A stretch of DNA of 64,000 bases from Acidimicrobiaceae bacterium (GTDB lineage: Bacteria > Actinomycetota > Acidimicrobiia > Acidimicrobiales > Ilumatobacteraceae): contig CANFUE010000012.1 in NCBI GenBank assembly GCA_947450115.1, forward strand, positions 1 to 64,000, read 5' to 3'. Of this stretch, positions 44,401-53,547 are shown piece after piece. A program made the position numbers and the translations under genes. Every line of letters starts with the position of its first letter. The first letter of the stretch is position 1. The notes beneath the pieces are model-generated. The model saw nothing but the letters and a program-made list of their open reading frames with translations, made no database searches and was not told where the DNA came from.

Positions 44401-44821
44401 CGATAAGCCAGCCGGGCTCGTTGTTGCTCAGCGCCTGAGGGAACTAGGTCTCGGTATTGCCGCTACCTCTGGTACAGCAAAGTATCTGTCACGCTTCGGA
44501 GTCGTCGTCGATCGCATCGTGGCGAAAGTGTCAGAGTCAACAACCGGGAGCGACACTGCAGTGGGTCTCATCGAATCTGGTGATGTTGCATTTGTTGTGA
44601 ATACGCCTCGAGGTGGTGGCTCTCGCTCTGATGGTCAAGCAATCCGTAAGGCAGCAAACGTTCATCATGTTTCTTCAGTAACAACAGTCGAAGCAGCCCT
44701 AGCGGCGTTCCGTGGACTCATTGAGCAAAGAAAACACCCCATTACGGTGTGCTCTCTGCAAGAGTTTCATCAGATCGGTCGACAACGTGCGAGCCAGGTA
44801 GGTGCGGTTCATGAGGCATAG
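41477..44821 (+). CDS. carB: Carbamoyl-phosphate synthase, large subunit
   Basis: Makes carbamoyl phosphate for both pyrimidine and arginine synthesis. The 1114-residue protein has the expected duplicated ATP-grasp halves: [22 protein letters not shown] in the first, and [21 protein letters not shown] in the second (from about residue 572). A C-terminal MGS-like allosteric domain (about 960-1100) carries TSGTAKYL. It shares one base with carA (TAATG). Confidence 0.97.
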   Translation: MPRRNDIHSILIIGSGPIVIGQACEFDYSGTQACRVLKEEGYRVVLANSNPATIMTDPDFADRTYIEPLTVEVLAKIIEREKPDAVLPTLGGQTGLNLAMALFEKGLVGVPGTPELIGANAEAIATAEDRDKFKQAMIEIGLSVPRSGVAHNMEEAHKVLAEIGLPIIIRPAYILGGRGTGIANTQEEFLKLASNGLDASPIREILIETSIVGWKEYELEVMRDKADNCVIICSIENLDAMGVHTGDSITVAPAQTLSDVEYQKMRDAAFACIRRVGVETGGSNVQFAVNPVNGDQVVIEMNPRVSRSSALASKATGFPIAKIAAKLAVGYTLDEIPNDITKMTPASFEPTIDYVVTKIPRWAFEKLPGTSGVLGTQMQSVGEVMAIGRTFPESLQKALRSLEQGRAGFNADSSEIHMRHMSDDELLKKCAIPTPERIFQVGEALRRRIDVETVQSYCLYDHWYLDQMISIIDERLEWESLAKQGMQLSDISRAVWRRAKRLGFSDVQLAFLLGSSEREVRAARKQAGVITTFKTVDTCSAEFDAKTPYHYSTYEDENEVRPSSRPRVIILGSGPNRIGQGIEFDYCCVHASFALRDAGFETVMLNCNPETVSTDYDTSDRLYFEPLTYEDVQNVIEAETLASGGVEPKVIVSLGGQTPLKLASQIDARLIAGTSPNSIDLAEDRERWNALCEELFIPQPPGGTATTFEQARDIASRIGYPVLVRPSYVLGGRAMQIVHDVNHLERAMKELAHEGSLGREGGLSAERPILVDHFLEDAIEVDVDAVRDITGEVLIGGVMEHVEEAGVHSGDSACAIPPQTLPDWVVEVIHSYAKALANALEVVGLLNVQFAVSGTTVYVIEANPRASRTVPFVAKATGVPLAKVATRVMLGATLNELRKEGLLTEPVTGHVSVKEAVLPFSRFPEVDTALGPEMRSTGEVMGIDATFGLAFVKAETAAGTVLPTTGLVFLSLADRDKPAGLVVAQRLRELGLGIAATSGTAKYLSRFGVVVDRIVAKVSESTTGSDTAVGLIESGDVAFVVNTPRGGGSRSDGQAIRKAANVHHVSSVTTVEAALAAFRGLIEQRKHPITVCSLQEFHQIGRQRASQVGAVHEA

Positions 44822-45764
44822 CCACCTCAAATCTTTTGCACAAAAACAATGTGCCGATGGTGTTTCCATCGGTTCAGTTCGCTTGCGTCAGCCGGTACTG
44901 ACGGCATCGGGCACTGCTGGTCATTCCACTGAATTGAATCACTATTTCAACATGTCGGAAATTGGTGCAACGGTGGTGAAGTCGTTATTCGCTACTCCGT
45001 GGCCTGGTAACCCAGCACCTCGAGTGCATCCAACGCCAGCAGGAATGATTAATGCCGTGGGGTTGCAAGGACCAGGAGTAGCCAAGTGGTGTGCAGAAGA
45101 TCTCCCTGAGTGCGAGAAGCATGGAGTCACAATTGTTGCGAGCATATGGGGACGCACTGTTGAGGAATATCGTCAGGCAGCTGAGATGCTCGCGCCCCAT
45201 GCGCATCGCATCACAGCGCTCGAAGTGAACTTGTCTTGCCCTAACTTGGAAGGTCGCGGTGGAATCATTGCTCACGATGCCGAGATGAGTGCAAACGTCA
45301 TCGCGGCCTGTGCCGTTGCCGGCGTACCGTTATGGGCAAAGTTGAGTCCAAATACCGATCGACTCATTGCTATTGCTGAAAGCGCTATTGAAGCCGGTGC
45401 GGAATCGCTCACCCTCACCAACACCTTGCTCGGAATGTTGCTCAACACTGAAACTGCACAGCCGGTGCTAGGAAATGGTGGTGGGGGAGTTTCTGGCCGT
45501 GCAATGTTCCCGGTTGCGCTGCGCGCGGTATTCGACGTGCGCAAAGCACTGCCACACATTCCCATTGTTGGGGTAGGCGGTATCGCTAGTGGCAACGATG
45601 CAATTGCGATGATGCAAGCAGGTGCGCATGCGGTGCAAGTAGGCACAGCATCATTTGCGCGTCCCGATGCCGCAATGAAAATACTGAATGAAATGCATGC
45701 TTGGGCGCGAAAACAGGGCGTGTCTCGGTGGTCAGAAATCACCAATGCGGCCCATCGCCCTTGA
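44811..45764 (+). CDS. pyrD: Dihydroorotate dehydrogenase, class 1B-like
   Basis: FMN TIM-barrel enzyme of 317 residues that oxidises dihydroorotate. The catalytic cysteine C143 in NLSCPN marks class 1 rather than the membrane class 2. The [16 protein letters not shown] and [11 protein letters not shown] blocks resemble the NAD-linked 1B catalytic subunit, but no pyrK partner is in the window. ATG 44811 is preferred because GGTAGG sits about 9 bases upstream; GTG 44802 lies too close to that signal. In many actinobacteria pyrF occupies this place after carB. Confidence 0.9.
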   Translation: MRHSHLKSFAQKQCADGVSIGSVRLRQPVLTASGTAGHSTELNHYFNMSEIGATVVKSLFATPWPGNPAPRVHPTPAGMINAVGLQGPGVAKWCAEDLPECEKHGVTIVASIWGRTVEEYRQAAEMLAPHAHRITALEVNLSCPNLEGRGGIIAHDAEMSANVIAACAVAGVPLWAKLSPNTDRLIAIAESAIEAGAESLTLTNTLLGMLLNTETAQPVLGNGGGGVSGRAMFPVALRAVFDVRKALPHIPIVGVGGIASGNDAIAMMQAGAHAVQVGTASFARPDAAMKILNEMHAWARKQGVSRWSEITNAAHRP

Positions 45765-45804
45765 TGTTGTGCGGCTATTTCCCAATTCAGGCTGCTTGTT
45801 TCGG

Positions 45805-45810
45805 TAGTGT
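45805..45810 (+). promoter_or_regulatory. Predicted -10 (TAGTGT) of leaderless mihF promoter
   Basis: TAGTGT ends 6 bases before the mihF ATG at 45817, fitting TANNNT-N6-start. No Shine-Dalgarno is present in the 52-base gap after pyrD. Confidence 0.4.
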
Positions 45811-45816
45811 TATGTC

Positions 45817-46125
45817 ATGAAAGGCACAAGTTTCACTTCTCTTAAGGAAGTAGAAGGTGCCGTCGCTGAGGTTCTGCAGGGTCGAAAACAGTTCATTGCG
45901 GCTGTGTCACGTGGTGAATTTACTGCACTCACCGTTCATGAATTTATTGCTCATAACCCACAGGTGCATGCGCTCTACGTGGTGAAAGTTGCCGAGTCTC
46001 TTCCTGGAATGGGAAAAGTGTCAGCACGTCGCGCACTCGATGAATTAGGTGTTGGCTATCTCTGCCCGTGTCTCTCCGTCACTCTTGAGCAGTGGACCAC
46101 ACTCTTGGCGGGCGGGCAACAATGA
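45817..46125 (+). CDS. mihF: Actinobacterial integration host factor (mIHF)
   Basis: Small nucleoid protein of 102 residues, specific to actinobacteria and unrelated to E. coli IHF. The C-terminal helix-two-turn-helix segment LPGMGKVSARRALDELGV is clear. The N-terminal helix (EVEGAVAEVLQGRKQF) is shorter than in some relatives. Position before gmk and rpoZ is conserved. It overlaps gmk by ATGA. Confidence 0.9.
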   Translation: MKGTSFTSLKEVEGAVAEVLQGRKQFIAAVSRGEFTALTVHEFIAHNPQVHALYVVKVAESLPGMGKVSARRALDELGVGYLCPCLSVTLEQWTTLLAGGQQ

Positions 46126-46691
46126 GCGGTACTCGTGATCCCATTATCTTGGTTCTGTCTGGGCCTGGCGGCGTTGGCAAGGGAACCATTGTGCAGGCTC
46201 TGGTGAAGCGTGATCCGCAATTGTGGTTGAGTCGGTCATGGACCACACGCGACCGCCGTGAAAATGAAGACCCGAATGCATATGTCTTCGTATCTCGCGA
46301 AGACTTTCAAGACCGTATTGCGGCCAACGGATTTTTAGAGTGGACCTCGTTTCTCGGTAACTATTACGGCACCCCGTCTCCTGAGCCAGTGGCAGGAAAC
46401 GACATTGTTCTAGAAATAGAGGTTGACGGGGCTCAACAGGTGAAAACCAGCCACCCCGACGCGGTGCTCGTTTTCGTGTTGCCCCCGTCACGCCTCGAAC
46501 AGCAGCGTCGTTTGCGGGGTCGGGGAGACCCTGAACAAAAGGTCGAAGAGCGCCTGCGTAAGGCCGAAGAAGAAGAACCTGTGGGCATCGCCATTGCCGA
46601 CCATGTGGTGGTCAACGACGATCTCGAGCTGACTTTGCAGGAACTTTTACGAGTTTTGCATCACGAACGTAACCGGCGCACTACTCGGTAA
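46122..46691 (+). CDS. gmk: Guanylate kinase
   Basis: Phosphorylates GMP to GDP. The 189-residue product has the P-loop G14-PGGV-G19-K20-G21-T22, the GMP-binding SRSWTTRDRRENE, and FLEWTSFLGNYYGTP. Most Gmk proteins read GPSGVGKST; here the Ser/Thr after the lysine is Gly followed by Thr, as in adenylate kinases (GKGT). The rest of the fold is standard, so I keep the Gmk call. ATG 46122 overlaps mihF by ATGA. Confidence 0.95.
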   Translation: MSGTRDPIILVLSGPGGVGKGTIVQALVKRDPQLWLSRSWTTRDRRENEDPNAYVFVSREDFQDRIAANGFLEWTSFLGNYYGTPSPEPVAGNDIVLEIEVDGAQQVKTSHPDAVLVFVLPPSRLEQQRRLRGRGDPEQKVEERLRKAEEEEPVGIAIADHVVVNDDLELTLQELLRVLHHERNRRTTR

Positions 46692-46745
46692 GATAGACCC
46701 ACTTCGTCGACCCTGTTTTTCTCACTAGACATCTTGGAGGCCCCC

Positions 46746-47129
46746 GTGGCACGCGCAAATGACTCAATGATCAATCCGAAAATTGAAGAACTCCTCAATC
46801 GGGTCGACTCCAAATTCAGCCTCGTTACTTTAGGTGCACGTCGTGCGCGCCAAATCAACTCTTACTTCAATCAGTTAGGTGACGGCTTGGGCAACTCCAT
46901 CCCACCTCAGGTGAGCTCGGTGGCACGTAAGCCCATCAGCATTGCCTTTGAAGAAATCGCTGCCGACAAAATCATCAAAACAGAAATGCCTGACGACGTG
47001 TACTACGACGCAGTCGACGGCAACGTGTACCTCACCGATTGGGCAGCAGCTGCACAAGAGCAAGCCGCTATCGACGCTGAGATCGCTGCTGAAGCCGCAG
47101 AGAACAGCTCATCAGACAACGCCGAGTAA
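46746..47129 (+). CDS. rpoZ: RNA polymerase omega subunit
   Basis: Small RNAP subunit that helps beta-prime fold. MINPKIEELLNRVDSKFSLVTLGARRARQIN and the KPISIAFEEIAADKI block are the omega core. A C-terminal Ala/Glu-rich tail brings it to 127 residues, longer than E. coli omega. GTG 46746 is chosen because GGAGG (46736-46740) lies 5 bases upstream; ATG 46761 is an alternative. It sits in the common gmk-rpoZ-coaBC order. Confidence 0.94.
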   Translation: MARANDSMINPKIEELLNRVDSKFSLVTLGARRARQINSYFNQLGDGLGNSIPPQVSSVARKPISIAFEEIAADKIIKTEMPDDVYYDAVDGNVYLTDWAAAAQEQAAIDAEIAAEAAENSSSDNAE

Positions 47130-47174
47130 ATTGCCGCCGGCACTGTCAGAAGAACCTCTTTCAACTGTTGTGTC

Positions 47175-48407
47175 ATGACTGAGTCCTCAATTTTCTCAGA
47201 CAAATTTATTGTCGTTGGAGTTTGTGGTGGTATCGCCGCATACAAGTCAGTAGAGCTCATTCGCTACCTCGTCGATGCCGGGGCTCATGTTGCGACCATC
47301 ATGACCCCCGATGCAGAGCACTTCATTGGGAAAACAACACTGTCGGCATTGTCCTCTGAGCCAGTGCACACCTCTTTGTGGGAAGACCAGAGCATCATTC
47401 CCCATACGCGACTTGGTCAAAAAGCAGACCTCATCGTTGTTGCCCCCGCTACAGCGCGCCTCATCGGGTCATATGTCGCTGGTATTTCCTCAGATCTTCT
47501 CACGACAACCCTCATTGCTACCCGAGCCCCAGTGGTGGTGTGTCCGGCAATGCACACCGAGATGTGGGAACACGATGCAGTGCAACACAATATTTCTCTT
47601 TTGCGCAGTCGCGGAGTTTTCATTACACCTCCTGAAGAAGGTCGTCTTGCTGGCGGCGATGTGGGTAAGGGCCGACTTGCAGCTACGGAAAATATTGTTG
47701 AAGTAATGGCACAAGCGCTGCAACCTCTTTCCGGTAACGGCTCGTTGTCAGGAAAGCACGTGTTGGTCACAGCGGGGGGAACTCGCGAACCCATCGATGC
47801 GGTGCGCGTTCTCGCCAATCGTTCAAGCGGCAAACAGGGTCATGCCATTGCGCTAGCCGCTGCATCGCGCGGTGCTCTCGTCACGCTCATCACCACGGTG
47901 GAAATGACCCCCGCCCGAAATGGCATTTCGCAAGTGCAGGTGGAAACCGCACAGCAAATGCAAGATGCCGTTGAGAAAATTGCTCCGAGTGCCGACGTTG
48001 TTGTGATGGCAGCTGCTGTTGCCGATTTCCGACCTATTCCCATTGCCGATGGTAAGTGGAAAAAGGAAGACGGCGTTCCGCCCATAGTGCTTGAGGCAAC
48101 GCCCGACATTTTGGCCGGCTTGGGGAAAATGAAACGCCCAGGTCAGGTCCTGGTGGGGTTCGCTGCGGAAACCAGCAATCTTGTGGCTAATGCTCAGGGC
48201 AAGTTAGAGCGTAAAAACCTCGACCTCATTGTGGCAAATGATGTCTCTTTGCCACAAGTAGGTTTCGGGCACGAGACCAACGCTGTGACCATTGTCAGCG
48301 CATATGACGAGCCCGTTACAGTCGATCTAGCGAGTAAAACCACGATCGCACAACGCGTATTAGATAGCGTGGAGAAGTCACTTCATCGCATACAGGAGCA
48401 CACGTGA
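47175..48407 (+). CDS. coaBC: Bifunctional phosphopantothenoylcysteine decarboxylase/synthetase
   Basis: Two steps of coenzyme A synthesis. The FMN-dependent CoaC half (about 1-180) has [16 protein letters not shown], the substrate motif PAMHTEMW, and [14 protein letters not shown], which lacks the cysteine of E. coli Dfp as in other actinobacterial forms. The CoaB half starts near [20 protein letters not shown] (the CTP site) and ends with VANDVS. It has 410 residues. metK overlaps by GTGA. Confidence 0.95.
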   Translation: MTESSIFSDKFIVVGVCGGIAAYKSVELIRYLVDAGAHVATIMTPDAEHFIGKTTLSALSSEPVHTSLWEDQSIIPHTRLGQKADLIVVAPATARLIGSYVAGISSDLLTTTLIATRAPVVVCPAMHTEMWEHDAVQHNISLLRSRGVFITPPEEGRLAGGDVGKGRLAATENIVEVMAQALQPLSGNGSLSGKHVLVTAGGTREPIDAVRVLANRSSGKQGHAIALAAASRGALVTLITTVEMTPARNGISQVQVETAQQMQDAVEKIAPSADVVVMAAAVADFRPIPIADGKWKKEDGVPPIVLEATPDILAGLGKMKRPGQVLVGFAAETSNLVANAQGKLERKNLDLIVANDVSLPQVGFGHETNAVTIVSAYDEPVTVDLASKTTIAQRVLDSVEKSLHRIQEHT

Positions 48408-49597
48408 GCAAGTACACATTTACATCAGAGAGCGTCACCGAGGGTCACCCCGACAAAATGGCAGACCAAGTGTCTGATGCCGTGCTCGATGCCATCTTGA
48501 CCGAAGACCCCCATGCTCGTGTTGCCTGTGAAACATTGCTCACCACTGGCTTGTGCATCGTTGCTGGTGAAATTTCAACAAATGCATACGTTCCTATTCC
48601 CGACATTGCTCGTGCAGTCATCAATGAAATTGGCTACGACAATGCCCTCTATGGTTTCGACGGCAACACGTGCGGAGTCATGGTTACCCTCGATGCGCAA
48701 AGCCCCGACATTGCTCAAGGCGTCGACTCCAGCGAAGAAGTGCGTAAGGGTAAAAGCGGCGAAGATATTTTGAACAGTCAAGGTGCTGGCGACCAAGGAA
48801 TGATGTTTGGTTATGCATGCAACGAGACCGACGACCTCATGCCGCTTCCTATTTGGCTTGCGCATCGCATGGCAGAACGCCTCACCGAAGTGCGTAAGTC
48901 GGGTGCCATTCCATATTTGCGCCCAGATGGTAAGACGCAAGTGACTTTCGACTACGAAGACGGCAAGCCAGTTCGCTTGAAGACCGTTCTCATTTCTACA
49001 CAACACGCTGCAGAAGCCGATCGCGACACCGTCATTCGTCCCGACCTCATCGAGCAAGTCATTCGCCCAGTCATTCCTGCGCAGTTTCTCGACGACAACT
49101 ACGACATCTTCGTCAACCCAACAGGCAAGTTTGTTTTGGGTGGGCCACATGCCGACACCGGGCTCACTGGTCGCAAAATCATTGTCGATACATACGGTGG
49201 TATGGGTCGTCACGGCGGTGGAGCCTTCTCGGGTAAAGACCCTTCAAAGGTCGACCGTTCAGGTGCCTATGCAGCACGTTGGGTAGCCAAGCACGTTGTT
49301 GCCTCAGGTGCTGCAACTCGTTGTGAAGTGCAAGTTGCCTACGCAATTGGTGTTGCGCATCCTGTCAGCATTTTGGTGGAGACATTCGGAACTGAAGTGG
49401 TCCCAAATGCCGTTATCGAAGAAGCAGTGCGCAACGTTTTCGACCTGCGCCCAGCTGCAATTGTGCGCGATCTCGACCTCAAGCGTCCGATCTATCGTAA
49501 GACCGCTGCATATGGTCACTTTGGTCGTGCGTTGCCACAGTTCTCGTGGGAGCACACGTCGCGTCTCGCCGATTTCAAGGCGGCTGTCAAGCTCTGA
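48404..49597 (+). CDS. metK: S-adenosylmethionine synthase
   Basis: Makes SAM from ATP and methionine. The 397-residue product has [32 protein letters not shown], and [19 protein letters not shown] with phosphate-binding residues. GTG 48404 overlaps coaBC. No SAM riboswitch is possible in this overlap, so control must come from further upstream. SAM made here feeds queA and the methyltransferases in the window. Confidence 0.97.
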   Translation: MSKYTFTSESVTEGHPDKMADQVSDAVLDAILTEDPHARVACETLLTTGLCIVAGEISTNAYVPIPDIARAVINEIGYDNALYGFDGNTCGVMVTLDAQSPDIAQGVDSSEEVRKGKSGEDILNSQGAGDQGMMFGYACNETDDLMPLPIWLAHRMAERLTEVRKSGAIPYLRPDGKTQVTFDYEDGKPVRLKTVLISTQHAAEADRDTVIRPDLIEQVIRPVIPAQFLDDNYDIFVNPTGKFVLGGPHADTGLTGRKIIVDTYGGMGRHGGGAFSGKDPSKVDRSGAYAARWVAKHVVASGAATRCEVQVAYAIGVAHPVSILVETFGTEVVPNAVIEEAVRNVFDLRPAAIVRDLDLKRPIYRKTAAYGHFGRALPQFSWEHTSRLADFKAAVKL

Positions 49598-49608
49598 ACC
49601 AGCATGAG

Positions 49609-51384
49609 TTGATCTCCTCTCCCTCATTGGGTGGGCGCATTGTGCGCGTGGTGCCCGATGTGAGCGGAGTCAATAAAGTCTTCGATTATCTCGTTCCTGA
49701 GACATTGAAAAATGTCAAGGTCGGAAGTGTCGTTCGTGTCGAGTTACATGGTCGTCGTGTGGATGCATGGGTTGTCTCTGAAGTTGAATATCCGTCAAGC
49801 GACATCAATTTCAAAGAGGTCTTAAGTTTTCTCTCGGAAGGCCCTTCTGAGGAAGTAGTGCAACTCTCACAGTGGGCAGCTGAACGTTTTTGTGGTCCGT
49901 TACGAGCCGTGTTGTCGTCTGCGAGTCCTGCGCTGCGCATTAAGAAATTGGGCACGCGACACGGTGGAGCATCACGCAAATCAGGTCAGCGCAGTGTGGT
50001 TGACGAAGCTGAAGAGCTTTTTCACAACAAACGAGGAGGGGTGCTTGTATGGCCAGCACCACGACCTTTGCGCCCAGTGCTTGAACCAGGGATCTCACGA
50101 GGCAGAACTCTTGTTGTCACTCCTTCCGTTGGTTTTGCGCGCACCATTGCTCAAGCCCTGCGACGCGAGGGTTTGTCGGTTGCGTTAATGCCCGACGACT
50201 GGCAGCGCGCTGCTGAAGGCGTCGATGTGGTGGTGGGTGCGCGCAGCGCAGTGTGGGCGTCAATTCCCGAGCTCAAGAGCATCATTGTTCTCGATGAACA
50301 TGATGAACGCTTGCAAGATGAGCGCAGCCCTACATGGCATGCACGCGATGTGGCTATTGAAAGAGCGCGGGCATTAGGTATCCCTTGTGTGTTGGTTTCC
50401 CCGCTTCCCACAGTTTCGGCAACCCATTGGGCTGGTGCAGAAGCGGTCAGATTCGTCGAGCAGGTTGCAGGCGATTGGCCTCCTATTGAGGTGGTTGACC
50501 CCTACAGCGATTTGGGAGATGAAGAAAAACCACAATTTGGACTTCTTTCGTCACGGCTCATTGAAGTGTTACGTGACAAGACACAAACGGTGGTGTGCAT
50601 TTTGAATACCAAGGGCCGGTCGCGGTTGCTGTCGTGCAGGGCGTGTAAGGCCATTATTCGCTGTGAAAACTGTGATGCTGCAGTGATTCAAAATGAAGAA
50701 GGGCTTCTGGAATGTAATCGTTGTGGTGTTCATCGCCCTTCCACATGCCAGTCGTGTTCAAGTAATGCACTTGCCTTACTCCGCAAGGGAGTTGCCAAAA
50801 TGCGTGATGAAATAGAAAAGGCGGCCTTACGACAAGTCGTGGAACTTTCGGCAGATACAACTATTGCCGCAAATGCGTCTTCTCTGGTGTACATCGGCAC
50901 CGAAGCAGCCTTGCACCGTGTGTCGTCGGCCGATGTGGTCGTTTTTTTAGATTTTGACAATGAGTTGTTTGCGCCTACTTACAGAGCAGGGGAACAGGCA
51001 TGGACCTTGTTGATACATGCAATACGACTACTCAAGGGCTCTAGTAGAGCGCTCATTGTCTTGCAGTCGCAAGATGCGTCAAATCCGCAGTACAGCGACT
51101 TTGTAGAGCCAGAGCCTCGACAGTTCATAGAACGCGAGCAAAACAAACGTAAGGCGATGCAGTTACCACCGTATGCGGCGATGGCGCGAATGGTTTTTGC
51201 CGACTCATCGTTCAATCCCGCCGACTGGGCTCATTGCAATCTTTCATTTTCTGCGAGTGCGAAACCGACAGAGTTTCTCGTTCGTGCTGCAAATAACGAA
51301 TTACTTACACAAGGCATAAAGCAGTTGCGCGGCGAGTTCTCAGGTCGCTTCCGTTGCTATGTCGACCCCATGCGTTACGCGTAA
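49609..51384 (+). CDS. priA: Primosomal protein PriA, ATPase-deficient actinobacterial form
   Basis: Replication restart protein of about 591 residues. It keeps the N-terminal DNA-binding domain (VRVVPDVSGVNKVFDYLVPE) and the eight-cysteine zinc module (CRAC, CENC, CNRC, CQSC), plus DEHDE at motif II. There is no Walker A GKT; the region reads GGVLVWPAPRPLRPVLE. Loss of the ATPase is known for actinobacterial PriA. The start is uncertain: TTG 49609 lies 11 bases after metK, with TTG 49627 and GTG 49642 as alternatives. Its 3' end overlaps the convergent methyltransferase gene by 45 bases. Confidence 0.88.
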   Translation: MISSPSLGGRIVRVVPDVSGVNKVFDYLVPETLKNVKVGSVVRVELHGRRVDAWVVSEVEYPSSDINFKEVLSFLSEGPSEEVVQLSQWAAERFCGPLRAVLSSASPALRIKKLGTRHGGASRKSGQRSVVDEAEELFHNKRGGVLVWPAPRPLRPVLEPGISRGRTLVVTPSVGFARTIAQALRREGLSVALMPDDWQRAAEGVDVVVGARSAVWASIPELKSIIVLDEHDERLQDERSPTWHARDVAIERARALGIPCVLVSPLPTVSATHWAGAEAVRFVEQVAGDWPPIEVVDPYSDLGDEEKPQFGLLSSRLIEVLRDKTQTVVCILNTKGRSRLLSCRACKAIIRCENCDAAVIQNEEGLLECNRCGVHRPSTCQSCSSNALALLRKGVAKMRDEIEKAALRQVVELSADTTIAANASSLVYIGTEAALHRVSSADVVVFLDFDNELFAPTYRAGEQAWTLLIHAIRLLKGSSRALIVLQSQDASNPQYSDFVEPEPRQFIEREQNKRKAMQLPPYAAMARMVFADSSFNPADWAHCNLSFSASAKPTEFLVRAANNELLTQGIKQLRGEFSGRFRCYVDPMRYA

Positions 51385-51984
51385 GACCCGAAAACCCTTT
51401 TTGCTACCGAGGCGTTTGACGGCGTAACCATTTTCTTCAATCCATTGTGCGAGCGAATCGGATCCGAGATTTTTTTGCACAACAAGCCATGCTTCTCCCG
51501 TTGGAGTTAAACGAGGTAACCACCTCATCAGCAACTCGTGTAAAGCTTCTTTGCCGATACGAATGGGTGGGTTACTCCAAATGAGGTCGAACTGAATATC
51601 GCTCGGAACATTGTCAGGGGATTCCACGTGAATATTTTTGAGCTGCGCAATATTGATGTTGCGCAGTACAAGGTCGCGGGCGCGCGGGTTCACATCGATA
51701 GCCCAGACCTTGCTCGCAGGTGCAAGTTTTGCCATGCACAAAGACATTGGCCCCCAGCCACAGCCGAGGTCGAGAAAATTGCCTTGGTCCGGAGGGAGAG
51801 GCACCAGAGAGAAAAAGACTGCAGTTCCTCTGTCGAGGTGGTCGTAGCTAAAGACGCCCCTGTCGCTTTTGGCGAGAAAATCATGACCAAAAGCATTCCA
51901 ATTGACATCTCTTACTGCAGAGCCAATTTTGGCAAGGTCACCTTCTTCAGAGGAAAAGTAATGTTGCTGCGCTCCGGAGTTCAT
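51340..51984 (-). CDS. RsmC-like class I methyltransferase (MTS domain)
   Basis: SAM-dependent methyltransferase of 214 residues. Motif I is DLGCGWGPMS and motif IV is WSNPPIRIG, the NPP type used for base N-methylation, as in RsmC (16S rRNA G1207). Target assignment is by family only. The ATG at 51984 is preferred over upstream starts that run into def. It is divergent from def with a 19-base gap, and the def promoter lies at least partly inside its 5' end. Confidence 0.82.
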   Translation of the reverse strand: MNSGAQQHYFSSEEGDLAKIGSAVRDVNWNAFGHDFLAKSDRGVFSYDHLDRGTAVFFSLVPLPPDQGNFLDLGCGWGPMSLCMAKLAPASKVWAIDVNPRARDLVLRNINIAQLKNIHVESPDNVPSDIQFDLIWSNPPIRIGKEALHELLMRWLPRLTPTGEAWLVVQKNLGSDSLAQWIEENGYAVKRLGSKKGFRVLRVTHGVDIATEAT

Positions 51985-51996
51985 CGTAGATAGCCT
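51964..51996 (+). promoter_or_regulatory. Predicted promoter of def
   Basis: TTGCTG (51964-51969) and TAGATA (51987-51992) are spaced by 17 bases. The overlapping hexamer TAGCCT (51991-51996) fits TANNNT and ends 7 bases before the GTG at 52004. Either implies a very short or absent leader. The -35 lies within the first codons of the divergent methyltransferase gene. Confidence 0.45.
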
Positions 51997-52003
51997 TACA
52001 GGT

Positions 52004-52555
52004 GTGGGATACGAAATCAGGACATATGGCGATCCGGTATTGAAGTCGCAATCGCTTGCAATTGAAAATATCGACGACAAGCTCGTGCGTTTAACCGACG
52101 CAATGTTCGACATCATGTATGAAGCGCCGGGTATCGGCTTGGCTGCTCCTCAAATTGGTGTTCAAAAACAACTCTTCGTCTATGACATTGGCGATGGGGC
52201 AGATGTGCTCATCAACCCTGTTGTGGTGGAATCAAGCGGGGAATGGGTTTACGAAGAGGGTTGTCTGTCTATCCCTGGTTTGTACGTCGAGATGGTTCGG
52301 CCAAAAGAGATTCTGCTGAAAGGCATCAATATCGACGGCGAAGAAGTATCAGTCGAAGCCGACGAACTCTTGTCACGGCTCTTTCAGCACGAACTCGACC
52401 ATTTGAATGGCGTTTTAATGTTTGAACGCATGACCCCCGATCAGCGAACTGAAGCGCTAGCGGAATACCGACGTTTAACCGATGCACTCGACGATGCCTC
52501 AGGGGCACGAGAGAAAATCAAAAGCCAAGAGCCCAAGGTCATCAAGCTGAAGTAG
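52004..52555 (+). CDS. def: Peptide deformylase
   Basis: Removes the formyl group from nascent proteins. All three motifs are present: GIGLAAPQ (43-50), EGCLS (85-89) with metal ligand C87, and HELDH (129-133). The 183-residue length is normal. GTG 52004 is just after the predicted promoter. It is paired with fmt, the gene for the opposing formylation step, with only 17 bases between the def stop and the chosen fmt start. Confidence 0.95.
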   Translation: MGYEIRTYGDPVLKSQSLAIENIDDKLVRLTDAMFDIMYEAPGIGLAAPQIGVQKQLFVYDIGDGADVLINPVVVESSGEWVYEEGCLSIPGLYVEMVRPKEILLKGINIDGEEVSVEADELLSRLFQHELDHLNGVLMFERMTPDQRTEALAEYRRLTDALDDASGAREKIKSQEPKVIKLK

Positions 52556-52572
52556 GAATCATCGCAACACAA

Positions 52573-53547
52573 CTGGTACCCGCGCCTTCTGGGCCTACTG
52601 AACGCGTCATCTTTTTTGGTACTCCAGAAATCTCGAGCGAAGTTCTTGTAATGCTCATTGAGAATGGAATACGTGTTGAAGCTGTTGTAACGCGACCCGA
52701 CAAGCGTCGCGGGCGCGGTTCTGAAACTTCACCTTCGCCTGTGAAAGCAACTGCAGCTCGTTTCAATATCCCGTGTTTCGATGCCATCGACACAGTGGTG
52801 GCAGAACTCAACAACCAAGAATCTCTCGCAGGCGTGACCGGTGTTGTGGTTGCCTACGGGCGCATCTTGAAAGAGCCGGTCATTTCTTTGATCCCGCTTG
52901 TCAATCTCCATTTCTCGCTGTTGCCACGTTGGCGTGGCGCTGCACCTGTTGAGCGCGCAATCTTCAGTGGTGATGCAAAGACTGGTTCGAGCATCATGCA
53001 AATAGAAGAGGGTCTCGATACGGGCGGTGTGTACGCAGTAGAGGAAGTGGAAATACTCTCTCATGAGAGCGCAGATGAGTTGCGTTCACGACTCGGAGTG
53101 GTGGGAGCTCGCCAATTAGTGCAACTGTTGCGTCATGGCTTTCCTCAGCCAATAGTGCAAGTGGGAGAGCCGGTACATGCCGAAAAGATCTCTCCGGTTG
53201 AGTTGCAAATTCATTGGAGCCAGCCAGCAATCAATGCACATCGACAAGTTCGTGTTGGCGGGGCATTTACCTATTTTCGCAATTCGCGCGTGAAAGTTCT
53301 CGATGCTTGTGTGTACAACACTGCTGCCGAGAACGCTGCCGAGAGCGGTTTTTCTGCGGGGGAAATAGTGCAACTGCGCAAAGATGGAGTTGTGGTGCAG
53401 ACGGATGATGGTCAGCTCCTCATTTCACATGTGCAAGCAGAGAGCAAAAAACCGATGCTCGCTCGAGACTGGGCAAATGGATTGCGGGTTTCTACTGGCG
53501 ATTATTTTGAGTTCGTTACTTCTTCTCCACATAAGGATGTTTCATGA
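52573..53547 (+). CDS. fmt: Methionyl-tRNA formyltransferase (non-canonical start, CTG or ATC)
   Basis: Formylates initiator Met-tRNA. The conserved N-terminus RVIFFGTPEISSEVL, the VNLHFSLLPRWRGAAP block with catalytic Asn and His (about 111 and 113), and D149 in EGLDTGG are intact. No ATG, GTG or TTG occurs between the in-frame stop at 52450 and the ATG at 52651, and that ATG lies after the GTPE motif. I give CTG 52573 as start (324 residues, normal). ATC 52561, close to AGGA (52554-52557) at the def stop, is an alternative. mog overlaps the 3' end by ATGA. Confidence 0.85.
   Translation: MVPAPSGPTERVIFFGTPEISSEVLVMLIENGIRVEAVVTRPDKRRGRGSETSPSPVKATAARFNIPCFDAIDTVVAELNNQESLAGVTGVVVAYGRILKEPVISLIPLVNLHFSLLPRWRGAAPVERAIFSGDAKTGSSIMQIEEGLDTGGVYAVEEVEILSHESADELRSRLGVVGARQLVQLLRHGFPQPIVQVGEPVHAEKISPVELQIHWSQPAINAHRQVRVGGAFTYFRNSRVKVLDACVYNTAAENAAESGFSAGEIVQLRKDGVVVQTDDGQLLISHVQAESKKPMLARDWANGLRVSTGDYFEFVTSSPHKDVS

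Noticed and set aside
48300-48404. SAM riboswitch upstream of metK
   Set aside because: metK overlaps coaBC by 4 bases, so there is no leader; no riboswitch core was seen.
49609-51384. priA as a decayed pseudogene because Walker A is missing
   Set aside because: Loss of the ATPase site is a known feature of actinobacterial PriA; the frame is intact and the zinc module complete.
52651-53547. fmt starting at ATG 52651
   Set aside because: It removes the first strand and the GTPE motif needed for the formyl-tetrahydrofolate domain.
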